A DNA stretch of 32,455 nt from Flavobacterium sp. (GTDB lineage: Bacteria; Bacteroidota; Bacteroidia; Flavobacteriales; Flavobacteriaceae). A model generated the notes under the pieces. It saw nothing but the letters and a program-made list of their open reading frames with translations, did no database searches and was not told the DNA's origin. The stretch covers positions 1 through 32,455 of the forward strand of contig NZ_PNNA01000102.1 of the NCBI RefSeq assembly GCF_013823965.1. Direction: 5' to 3'. This document shows, in pieces, positions 17,316 to 25,128 of this stretch; the first letter of the stretch is position 1; the number at the start of each line of letters is the position of its first letter. Position numbers and translations under genes: made by a program.

Positions 17316-18526
17316 TAAACTTTAAATTTTAAATCTTTAAATTTAATGAATTTTGATTCAAAAAATTCATAAGATAAAATGCTAAATAATATTGTGAATA
17401 TATACACCATAAAATATAATAAAAGATTAAAAACTATTTCATCCCCATATTCTCCTGTAAAATATTTATTCGCTAAAGGATACACCAAAAATATTGCAAA
17501 TACATGGTACATATATATTCCGTAAGAAATCTTTCCTAAATATGACATTACATTATTTTTATAAACAAATTTATTAGAATTATTAATCGTAAATAAAATC
17601 AATAATAAAAACAGTAGCGCTAATATAAAATGATTGATTTTATTTTCTAGCATAGGAAAAATGGAAAGTAAAAGGATCAATGTTATCAATATGAAATAAC
17701 CAAATACCGATTTAGTTAAATTTTCAACTTTGGTCTTATTATAAAAATAAATGTAACCACCTACAACTCCTATTAATAACATTTGAAAATTAAAATAACC
17801 TAAAACCCTAAAAAAATAAGCGATTTTAGAATTAAAATCAAAGCTGGCATTTAAATTAAAAGTCAAACAAAAGAACACTATTGATATTAATAAAACCAAT
17901 GAGAAAAATACTTTTTTTCTAAAAATTGTGATTGCCAAGGGCATAATAAGATAAAACTGCTCTTCCAGACCAATAGACCAAGATTGAGAAGCACCAACAA
18001 CAACATTTGCAAATTGAGGCAAAAACAACAAATAACGAGAAACTGTATTAAAATTATAATTTTCAGAATTATTAATAGCCACTTGAAGTCCCTGATTAAA
18101 TTCAAAAATTGGCACTTTTGACAGTAATGGAATTACTGTAAAACTTAGTAGCATTACAAAATAATACAAGGGCCAAATTCTATAAATTCTTCTAAGATAA
18201 AACTTGCTTATATTTATGTGACCGTTATTATTGTTTTTTTCTTGAAAAAGCAAAAAAGAAATCAAAAAACCACTTAACACAAAAAACAAATCAACACTTG
18301 CTTTTCCGAGATTATGAATGAGAAACTGAAGATTTCTGTTTTGAAAACCTAAGCCATTCATTCCTTTAATTTGCTCGATGTGATGAATAACAACTCCAAG
18401 AGCTGCAAATGCTCTTAATTCATTTAATCCTCCAAAAAATATTTTGCTTGTTTTTTTTTGAACAACGTCTTCGATATAGACTAATTCTTTGCCCGTGAGA
18501 TAGGGTTTGTTGAAGGGCATTTTCAT
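17315..18526 (-). CDS. Acyltransferase-3 family membrane protein with aminotransferase-derived N-terminus
   Basis: OafA-like membrane O-acyltransferase of 403 residues. After an odd first stretch, LNELRAFAALGVVIHHIEQ (about 33-51) is the usual N-terminal block, with the conserved His pair, then SVDLFFVLSGFLISFLLF and about ten membrane segments. SWSIGLEEQFYL (about 179-190) is another family block. It would acetylate a sugar of the glycan using a cytoplasmic acyl donor. The first 24-27 residues (MKMPFNKPYLTGKELVYIED...) are not family-like: they copy the start of the adjacent aminotransferase. A real domain start would lie near residue 28. The gene is AT-rich and its TAA overlaps the next ATG. 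It starts 7 bp after the hexapeptide gene. Confidence 0.85.
   Translation of the reverse strand: MKMPFNKPYLTGKELVYIEDVVQKKTSKIFFGGLNELRAFAALGVVIHHIEQIKGMNGLGFQNRNLQFLIHNLGKASVDLFFVLSGFLISFLLFQEKNNNNGHINISKFYLRRIYRIWPLYYFVMLLSFTVIPLLSKVPIFEFNQGLQVAINNSENYNFNTVSRYLLFLPQFANVVVGASQSWSIGLEEQFYLIMPLAITIFRKKVFFSLVLLISIVFFCLTFNLNASFDFNSKIAYFFRVLGYFNFQMLLIGVVGGYIYFYNKTKVENLTKSVFGYFILITLILLLSIFPMLENKINHFILALLFLLLILFTINNSNKFVYKNNVMSYLGKISYGIYMYHVFAIFLVYPLANKYFTGEYGDEIVFNLLLYFMVYIFTILFSILSYEFFESKFIKFKDLKFKV
18468..18526. repeat. Direct repeat, copy fused to the acyltransferase
   Basis: Second copy of the 59-bp sequence at 17257-17315 (55 of 59 positions identical by eye). It supplies the start codon and first 19-20 codons of the acyltransferase gene. 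The reading frame continues without a break into the acyltransferase domain. Confidence 0.9.
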
Positions 18527-18533
18527 AAAACTA

Positions 18534-19328
18534 TTAAGTAATTGGTATGAATTTACCTCTTGCTGGAAGTAAAAACTTCATAAAACTAATCTCATCTGAA
18601 CTTCCTCTTTTAGAATAAGTTCTATCAGAAACATTAAAATAGGTAATATCTTCAGAACCAAAATCTATTTCAGAATTATCGGTTACAATCTTTATTGATT
18701 TAGAATTACTATCCCATTCCTTAAGATAAAGATTCATTTTAGCAAGTTTATCTTGAATACTTACTTCATTAAATTGAAATCCAATTTTGTCTGAAAGTGA
18801 TTTGGCTGGTGATCCTGCATAAATTTCATTGAACTTCATGTCTTTTGTAACAACCGATCCAACCATTGCCATCGATTTATCCTCAACGATTATTGGAGAA
18901 ACGATACAATGCCCAACAAACCATACATCGTTACCAACAATTAAAGGTTTTTGTGTTAAAAATCGGCATCCTTCAAGAGTATCTCCGTATTTAATATGAC
19001 TCCAAAGTTGAGAGTGAGCTCCAATTCCACAATTATTTCCAATTGTTGTCCCTCCTATGGAATCAATAATTGAAAATTGACCAATCCATGCATTATGTCC
19101 TATATGACAAGGCAAATAACCATGTATATTGGTGTTATGTTGAATTTTTGAATAATCACCCAAAGAAAAATCGTCGCAAATAATTTGCACATTTTCACCA
19201 ATATAGCAATTATCACCGATTATAATTTTTTTTGCTTTACCATTAATTCCCCTAATTTTTACAGAGGGTTCTATAATTGTATTTTTTCCTATGTAAATTT
19301 CTTCTGCATGAATATTATTGCTTGTCAT
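18534..19328 (-). CDS. Left-handed beta-helix (hexapeptide) acyltransferase
   Basis: A 264-residue protein with hexapeptide repeats at about residues 10-175: IYIGKNTIIEPSVKI, KIIIGDNCYIGENVQI, CHIGHNAWIGQFSII, TTIGNNCGIGAHSQL, LIVGNDVWFVGHCIV and VVTKDM...AGSPAKSL. These are the turns of the left-handed beta helix of acetyl-CoA- or acyl-CoA-dependent sugar acyltransferases, which work as trimers. Placed two genes before the WecE-type aminotransferase, it could N-acetylate the new 4-amino group or O-acetylate a later sugar. The last 80 residues are an extra C-terminal domain I do not recognise. Its start overlaps the polyprenyl-phosphate GT2 by 14 bp. The gene is AT-rich. Confidence 0.8.
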   Translation of the reverse strand: MTSNNIHAEEIYIGKNTIIEPSVKIRGINGKAKKIIIGDNCYIGENVQIICDDFSLGDYSKIQHNTNIHGYLPCHIGHNAWIGQFSIIDSIGGTTIGNNCGIGAHSQLWSHIKYGDTLEGCRFLTQKPLIVGNDVWFVGHCIVSPIIVEDKSMAMVGSVVTKDMKFNEIYAGSPAKSLSDKIGFQFNEVSIQDKLAKMNLYLKEWDSNSKSIKIVTDNSEIDFGSEDITYFNVSDRTYSKRGSSDEISFMKFLLPARGKFIPIT

Positions 19329-20244
19329 TATTAACTACTTTATCAATTATAAATGAATTTCTACCTTTCGATTGGTCAAAAATTTTTCCAATATATATAC
19401 CGACTATTCCAGTGATTGTAATTATTACACCCGATAAAAACCAAATAGACACCATTAATGAACTGTATCCAAGAACAGATATTTCTCCTTTATAATATTT
19501 AAAAATTGTTATCAATCCCACAACAAATGATATTATAGACATAATCATTCCAAATTTTACAAAAAGTTTTAAAGGTTTATTGGAAAAAGAAATAATAGTA
19601 TTAAATGCTAAACTTATTAATCTTGCATAAGTATAGGCAGATTTTCCAGAACTTCTTTCAGCGTGTTCCACTTCAACAGATGTAGTTCTGTAACCAACCC
19701 AATTGACAAACAAAGGAAATGATTTAATATAATCCTCCATTTTTAGAACTTCAACAACTACTTTCCTATTATAAATTCCAAAATTTGCCACTTCATTATC
19801 ATATTCGGTGTCGGTAAAATACCCATATACCTTTGAAAAAAACAAAGAAGTCATTTTTTTCAAAAATCCGTCTTGCCTGTTTTTCCGTTTTGCCAATACA
19901 ATGTCATATCCCTCCAAAGCCTTGGCATACAATTTTTCGATTTCTTCGGGTTGGTCTTGCAAATCACAGTCCATCACCACCATCCATTCGCCTTTTGCCT
20001 GTGACAATCCAGCCATAATTGCGGGATGTTGTCCAAAATTTCGGCTTAGCTTTATGCCTTTAATCTTTGGTTTATTCTGGGTAAGGGATTCGATTACACT
20101 CCAAGAATGATCTGGCCCTCCATCTTCCACCAAAATAATCTCATAATCCGTTGTGATTTTTTCGACTGTATTTTCGATTCTTTCCACCAATAGCGGAATG
20201 ATTTTTTCGGCCTTATACACTGGAGACACAATGGATAGCATCAT
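19315..20244 (-). CDS. Polyprenyl-phosphate sugar transferase (GT2, ArnC/GtrB-like)
   Basis: GT-A fold GT2 enzyme of 309 residues. LSIVSPVYKAE is at the start, IILVEDGGPDHSW follows, then LSRNFGQHPAIMAGL and MDCDLQDQPEEI with the metal-binding DCD (about 92-94). Two membrane segments at about 225-247 and 262-288 complete the layout shared by GtrB, ArnC and DPM synthases. These enzymes load one sugar onto undecaprenyl phosphate on the cytoplasmic side, for later use by GT-C enzymes such as the two membrane proteins of this locus. The 5' part of the gene is richer in GC than the 3' part, with a visible change near residue 138 (about base 19,830), so it may be mosaic. Confidence 0.85.
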   Translation of the reverse strand: MMLSIVSPVYKAEKIIPLLVERIENTVEKITTDYEIILVEDGGPDHSWSVIESLTQNKPKIKGIKLSRNFGQHPAIMAGLSQAKGEWMVVMDCDLQDQPEEIEKLYAKALEGYDIVLAKRKNRQDGFLKKMTSLFFSKVYGYFTDTEYDNEVANFGIYNRKVVVEVLKMEDYIKSFPLFVNWVGYRTTSVEVEHAERSSGKSAYTYARLISLAFNTIISFSNKPLKLFVKFGMIMSIISFVVGLITIFKYYKGEISVLGYSSLMVSIWFLSGVIITITGIVGIYIGKIFDQSKGRNSFIIDKVVNNDKQ

Positions 20245-20261
20245 TTTATCTACTATTAAAT

Positions 20262-21260
20262 TTATCTTATTTTCGGTTTGTCAATCCATAAACTCCACCA
20301 ACCCATAGTTCTACCCAAGGCTTCGGTAAAAGCTCCCTTTTTATTGTTTGTGGTAAATGTATTGGAAAATCGGATTAATGTCAAGAGAATCGTAATGGAA
20401 TGCCATTTTATTTTGGCATTGAGTGAAGGCTTTGGATTTTTGACTCTCCACACATACCAACCGTTTCGCACCACCATTTTACCGTATTTATATTGATTGG
20501 GTCTGCCCGAGGGATGGTGAAAATGACTCAACTGCGCTTTGGTATTGATAACATTTTTACCAAATTGTAAGGCTCTGATGCTAAAATCGGCATCTTCATA
20601 CAAACCATAGCCTTCAAAGTAGGGAGAAAATCGAATGGAATCGAATACTTTTTTGCGAAAAGCAAACGACATCCCTATCAATAAATCTACCTCATAGGTT
20701 TTGCCGTTCAAAGGAAAACCACAAGTTTTGCCGTGTGAATAGTCAGGCATTCTTCCTGGTGCCAAATTAGATTGCAATCCCAAATAATTGCGAACCACAT
20801 TGCGTTGTCCTTCCTTATAAACAAATCCTTCCCATTGAAAATAATGGCGAGAATCGTATTTTTTATTCGGCTCGGCCAAAGTCCAACTGTTTTCATTTAT
20901 GGCCACGCCTCCTACACTAGAAACACCTTGATGCTCTTCGAAGGTTTTGATTATTTCTTCAAAATAATCCTGTTCTAAAACCGTATCATCGTCTAGGAAA
21001 CAAACGACTTCCATTTCTGTTCCTATTCGTTCTATTCCATAATTTCGTTGTTTGGTCAAGCCACGATACTCAGGCGGAACAGCAAAATAATGCAAATTTT
21101 GAAATCGATTTTCATTTAGAATAATTTCTGTTTCCCGATTCGTAGAACCATCAATGATGAGAATTTCATCGGGATACAACTTTTGCTCCTGAACCGATTG
21201 CAATAATTGCAAAACCGATAGCGGACGCATATAGGTACAGATAATGAGACTAAATTTCAT
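20262..21260 (-). CDS. GT2-family glycosyltransferase
   Basis: Inverting GT2 enzyme of 332 residues, with FSLIICTYMRPLSVLQLL at the start, EILIIDGSTN, QRNYGIERI, and the metal-binding FLDDDTVLEQDY near residue 90. A glycosyl acceptor region with GYGLYEDADFSIRALQFG (about 215-232) and LSHFHHPSGRPNQY follows. It would add a hexose or deoxyhexose to the lipid-linked glycan at the cytoplasmic face. There are no membrane segments other than weak hydrophobic stretches near the end. It begins by overlapping the next gene's end (21250) by 11 bp. Its last 45 residues are related to the decayed fragment at 12768-12898, so a second copy once existed in the locus. Confidence 0.85.
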   Translation of the reverse strand: MKFSLIICTYMRPLSVLQLLQSVQEQKLYPDEILIIDGSTNRETEIILNENRFQNLHYFAVPPEYRGLTKQRNYGIERIGTEMEVVCFLDDDTVLEQDYFEEIIKTFEEHQGVSSVGGVAINENSWTLAEPNKKYDSRHYFQWEGFVYKEGQRNVVRNYLGLQSNLAPGRMPDYSHGKTCGFPLNGKTYEVDLLIGMSFAFRKKVFDSIRFSPYFEGYGLYEDADFSIRALQFGKNVINTKAQLSHFHHPSGRPNQYKYGKMVVRNGWYVWRVKNPKPSLNAKIKWHSITILLTLIRFSNTFTTNNKKGAFTEALGRTMGWWSLWIDKPKIR

Positions 21261-22797
21261 TTTGTTGCTTTAATTTATTGGCCCAAAATACACTTTTATC
21301 CCATTGCTTTTGAAAATAAAAATAGTATCGAATAGGGTTTTTAATCCTCTGATGCCTGTAATACTTAAAAAACAAAATCGTTTTGTAACCCTTAATTTGC
21401 TCGTTGGAATTGTGCAAAAGATTGTACAACATAACCGTTGGCGAAGGTTTGGGTTGAATGCTGTCATTATGCCATCGCAATACAGGTTTTGTCCTAAAAC
21501 CGCCAACAGGAGCTTTCAAATGCAAGATTTCAGGTTCCGGCAAATACAAAATATCATAACCTTGATTTCGCAACTGCATTCCAAAATCACCGTCTTCGCC
21601 GTAACCAAATTCAAAGGCTCTATTAAACTTCACATTAGCCAATATATCTCTTCGGACAAAACTGTTGCCTGCTCCAAAAGTAGGCCATTGAATTACTTGA
21701 GTGTATTTCTTAATTTCCCTTTTTTGAGGATAGGAAGTCGTTACCACCAAATTTCCATATTGCTTGATCTTGCCAAAAATATCCGATACTAAAGTAGCTT
21801 CAAAACGATTGTCGTCATCCGCCAAGAACACCCATTCACTTTGAGTTTCCTTCAAAGCCAAGTTACGGGCATTGCAAGCACCGGCTTGGTGGGTGAAAAT
21901 ATGCTGAATTTCAAACGGCCACTTTTCATTGGTCAAATAATCCAATTGGGTTGTGCTTCCCTCCTCTGGATTTTGCTCCACAATAATTATTTTTTTTGGC
22001 AAATGGGTTTGTTTCGAGAAATCTTTCAAGACGTCATACAAATAAATCTTTCGTCCAATAGTTGGAATAATGACATCTACCGTGGCTTTATCGATTACTT
22101 TCTTGGAGGATTGCACTTTTATTCCGTCCAAATTGATATTCCGCTTTGTTCTATTTTTGTAAAAAAGAGAAAAAAGAAAGGGGACGATTGGCAATTTTCG
22201 TTCGTATAAAAATAAATTGAACAACAACAAGAATACCCAACGGGTTCTGTAATGCTGTTTTACAAATCGAAACAAGGTGTATTGGCTTGCTTGGACTGGA
22301 ATCCTTTTAGCACGATTCTTTAAAAGTTGTGGTTCGGAATAGCAGCATAATCCTTTGGGCATCGCTACTTTTGCCAGAGAGCACAAAAAATAATCAAAGT
22401 TTTTATCTAAAGGAATTTTCCCATTCAATGTCAAGAGAACTTCGGCATGAACGCAACCCACAACACTACTCATTTGCCAAGTTGGAAATGAAACCGCTTT
22501 ATTCATTTTAATAAAAAGTGAGGCATCTACATAACCGATAGCCGAACCAAATAATGAATTCTCGGATGGGTTATAGGAAAGCACCAATTTCTTGTGATGC
22601 ATTAATTTTTCAATCGCCGAGACATTGAGTTCTTCTTTGCCACTTTGATGACACCAAACGAGGATTTCGGCTGGATATTTTTGGGCTAAATCAACAAGAA
22701 CCAAGGCTATTGATTTACCAATACCTTTTTCTATACCAAAACCCTTGGCATTAGCCAATTCAACTATAGTATCACCATTATGATATAGAATTATCAT
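21250..22797 (-). CDS. GT2 glycosyltransferase with an extra N-terminal domain
   Basis: A 515-residue protein. Residues about 1-215 form a domain I do not recognise, starting MIILYHNGDTIVE and holding a VCHQSG-like strand, a GYVDASLFIKMNK segment and a hydrophobic patch near 185-200. From about residue 245 a GT2 catalytic domain follows: VDVIIPTIGRKIYLYDVL, KIIIVEQNPEEG, ACNARNLAL, FLADDDNRF with the metal-binding DDD, and FGYGEDGDFGMQLRNQG. It would add a sugar to the lipid-linked glycan. The N-terminal domain may be a degenerate second GT domain or an acceptor-binding module. It overlaps its downstream neighbour by 11 bp. Confidence 0.75.
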   Translation of the reverse strand: MIILYHNGDTIVELANAKGFGIEKGIGKSIALVLVDLAQKYPAEILVWCHQSGKEELNVSAIEKLMHHKKLVLSYNPSENSLFGSAIGYVDASLFIKMNKAVSFPTWQMSSVVGCVHAEVLLTLNGKIPLDKNFDYFLCSLAKVAMPKGLCCYSEPQLLKNRAKRIPVQASQYTLFRFVKQHYRTRWVFLLLFNLFLYERKLPIVPFLFSLFYKNRTKRNINLDGIKVQSSKKVIDKATVDVIIPTIGRKIYLYDVLKDFSKQTHLPKKIIIVEQNPEEGSTTQLDYLTNEKWPFEIQHIFTHQAGACNARNLALKETQSEWVFLADDDNRFEATLVSDIFGKIKQYGNLVVTTSYPQKREIKKYTQVIQWPTFGAGNSFVRRDILANVKFNRAFEFGYGEDGDFGMQLRNQGYDILYLPEPEILHLKAPVGGFRTKPVLRWHNDSIQPKPSPTVMLYNLLHNSNEQIKGYKTILFFKYYRHQRIKNPIRYYFYFQKQWDKSVFWANKLKQQNEI

Positions 22798-22846
22798 AGT
22801 TATATTTTTTTACCAAGTATCTCGCTTGAAGGAAATTATCTTACTA

Positions 22847-23989
22847 TTATTTAATCCATTTGCCATAAAACAGTATACTTTGTCTTGCCACTGTTTCTGT
22901 ACTAAATTCAGCTACTACTTTTTTTCTGGCTGCCATTCCAAAATCTAGTTGCCTTTGTGGATTATCCAGCAACTCCACAATGCGTTCCGCATACTGTTTG
23001 TGATTTTTGGGATGTACCAAAAACCCTTCAACACCCTCTTGAATCACTTCTTTTGCCCAACCGATATTAGAGGCAACTATGGGTTTTTGTAACGCCATAG
23101 CCTCTATCCAAGACACTGGCAAAGCCTCGGCAAATGTAGGAAAAACACAAAGGTTGGCCGCTTTTATGTGGGCATTTATGTCTTGATACGGGACGCTTCC
23201 CAGATAACTCACGTTTTGCAGCGCCTCGACTGTGAATAATTGTTGCATCATGGCCCAGGTCGATGAGTTTCCGGAAACAATATCCGGCACATCCCTTCCT
23301 ATCAAAACCAGTTGAGCATCAGGATTTTTTCGAACTACTTCATTGAAAATCAAGGGCAATTCCAACAATCCTTTTTTACGAATCAGACTGCCAAAATATA
23401 AAATAGTCTTATTGTCATTGCTATTGTCATTGTCATTGAATACATCGACATCAATCGCATTGGGAATAATGGTAAACTTCTTTTGCAAACCAAAAACTTC
23501 GTTGGTCATATCGGCCGTAAATTGGCTTACCGAGAGCAAGCCGTCCGCTTTTTGGAGTGCTCTTTTTTCGTGGAATTTATTGTTCCATTTCACGGGACGC
23601 TGGTCCAAATGACAAAAATAAGTATCGGAACCGTGAAGCCTAATCACAATCGGGCATTTTTTGGGCTGAATGAATGAGGTGATTCCCGTCCAATCCGGGG
23701 CTTCGGCTAAATCTATTTCCTTATTGGCATACAACTGATTGATGAGGCCTTCCAACTTTTTTCGGGTCAACCACCAAGACAAGCCTTTGAATTTTACATT
23801 CTTGATTTGCTGTACGGTGATGCCGTTGTCATCGAAAATGGCTTCTTCTTTTTGACCGTACACCAACACTCGAGCCGAACAACCTTCCGCCAAAAGCCCG
23901 ACTGCCAAATTCTTGATACTCGTGCCAATCCCACCGGAACTTCCAGTTTTGGGATGCGGGTATTCGGGAGTCAGGAAAGCTATTTTCAT
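22847..23989 (-). CDS. GT4-family glycosyltransferase
   Basis: GT-B retaining glycosyltransferase of 380 residues. The N-terminus reads IAFLTPEYPHPKTGSSGGIG, with the glycine-rich loop of GT4 enzymes. Then come VIRLHGSD, LLSVSQFTADM and IIPNAIDVDVF, and in the donor domain ILYFGSLIRKKGLLELP, DAQLVLIGRD and FPTFAEALPVSWIEAMALQKPIV with the conserved Glu. An Asn/Asp-rich run (VFNDNDNSNDNK, about residues 184-195) is encoded by imperfect ATTGTC-type hexamers at 23,411-23,436 and probably is a surface loop grown by slippage. The gene starts by overlapping the upstream GT4 stop by 4 bp. Sugar specificity is unknown. Confidence 0.85.
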   Translation of the reverse strand: MKIAFLTPEYPHPKTGSSGGIGTSIKNLAVGLLAEGCSARVLVYGQKEEAIFDDNGITVQQIKNVKFKGLSWWLTRKKLEGLINQLYANKEIDLAEAPDWTGITSFIQPKKCPIVIRLHGSDTYFCHLDQRPVKWNNKFHEKRALQKADGLLSVSQFTADMTNEVFGLQKKFTIIPNAIDVDVFNDNDNSNDNKTILYFGSLIRKKGLLELPLIFNEVVRKNPDAQLVLIGRDVPDIVSGNSSTWAMMQQLFTVEALQNVSYLGSVPYQDINAHIKAANLCVFPTFAEALPVSWIEAMALQKPIVASNIGWAKEVIQEGVEGFLVHPKNHKQYAERIVELLDNPQRQLDFGMAARKKVVAEFSTETVARQSILFYGKWIK

Positions 23990-25128
23990 TTGATTTTGTT
24001 GTTATTATCAACCCTTTCAGAGTTTAAAACTCTGAAAGGGTTAGGATTCTCGGTTAAGATTAAAAAATGTTGCTCCACCATTTTTGCCAAAGAAAAACGT
24101 TTTTCGATATCTATTCTAGTGTTCAAATCTATTTTTTTAATTCCTAAATAAATTTCTGCCAAAATAGTTGTCAAGGCAGGAATATCTTTGGCTTTAAAAA
24201 TATACCCATTACCGTTATTCATTATGGCTTCTTCATTTCCTCCCACATTGGTTGTGACAACAGGCACATTTGCCGCCAAACTTTCCAGGATTGACAAACT
24301 AAAACATTCCATATGCGTCGGTTGCAGCATGTAATCATACTTACAATAAATGGATTTAAGATGGGAACTGCTTCCCCTAAAATGAAAACAATTTTCCAAA
24401 GACAAACTCCTAACTTGGTCTTCCAATGATTTTCTATAAGGGCCATCGCCATAGATGTCTATGACTATTTCCTCTTTTATCGCTTTCGGCAACAGAAAAA
24501 CCGCTTGAATCAAGTCTTGAATTCCTTTGGATTCCCGCAAATGGGAAGCGGTCAAAAAACTGGGTTTTGTCTCGTTTCTGGATTTTCTTTCTAGAACATC
24601 TTGCAGCAGAATTCCGTTGTGAATTACCCGAGTTTTGTTTCTTATTTGGGAACCAAAATCCTTTACCAATTCTTTTGCCGTATAATCAGAAACGCCAACA
24701 AAGGTGTCAATGTATCTGGAATACAACAATCCCTTGATTTTTTTCTTTATTTTTTTTTCAACAGGATAGCCGTTCAAGGGTCTTGGATTGTGGTCCACGG
24801 CTATAATTACAGCTTTAGACCATTGCTTTATTGTTTTAAAAAAAGGCGTACACAACTCCAAAAAATGGGTAATGATATGCGAATAGACTATTTCATTTTG
24901 TTTGCAAAAGTTTAGAAAATGAGTCTCCACGTTTACTGTTGCATCGGAATGAATGTTCAAATCGGGATAATTTACGTGAGTGGCCGTATTAGGGAAAAAC
25001 CAATCGACTTCAAATCCATTCTCCTTGCACTTTTTATCAAATTGCCAAAAGAAATAATCCATTCCGCCCACTCTTTCGGGCAACAATTCATAATTACATA
25101 GGACGGCTATTTTTTTGTTTTTAGTCAT
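23986..25128 (-). CDS. GT4-family glycosyltransferase with palindrome-encoded tail
   Basis: GT-B glycosyltransferase of 380 residues. The N-terminus has IAVLCNYELLPERVGGMDYF, then VVSDYTAKELVKDF-like and VIHNGI blocks, TASHLRESKGIQDLI in the donor domain, and ECFSLSILESLAANVPVV with the catalytic Glu motif. The family-like part ends near residue 355. The last residues (NPNPFRVLNSERVDNNNKIK) are encoded by a 33-bp palindrome at 24010-24042 and short flanks, so this tail is probably a late addition. The stop overlaps the next ATG by 4 bp. Its own start overlaps the preceding gene by 8 bp, so it is in the middle of the operon. Confidence 0.82.
   Translation of the reverse strand: MTKNKKIAVLCNYELLPERVGGMDYFFWQFDKKCKENGFEVDWFFPNTATHVNYPDLNIHSDATVNVETHFLNFCKQNEIVYSHIITHFLELCTPFFKTIKQWSKAVIIAVDHNPRPLNGYPVEKKIKKKIKGLLYSRYIDTFVGVSDYTAKELVKDFGSQIRNKTRVIHNGILLQDVLERKSRNETKPSFLTASHLRESKGIQDLIQAVFLLPKAIKEEIVIDIYGDGPYRKSLEDQVRSLSLENCFHFRGSSSHLKSIYCKYDYMLQPTHMECFSLSILESLAANVPVVTTNVGGNEEAIMNNGNGYIFKAKDIPALTTILAEIYLGIKKIDLNTRIDIEKRFSLAKMVEQHFLILTENPNPFRVLNSERVDNNNKIK
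24010..24042. repeat. 33-bp palindrome inside the 3' end of a GT4 gene
   Basis: Perfect 16-bp arms (24010-24025 and 24027-24042) around a single base, starting AACCCTTTCAG and ending CTGAAAGGGTT. It encodes the last dozen residues of the GT4 protein on the - strand. The AACC...GTTT/AAAC...GGTT plan recalls the element after mutB (5389-5403). Confidence 0.9.
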
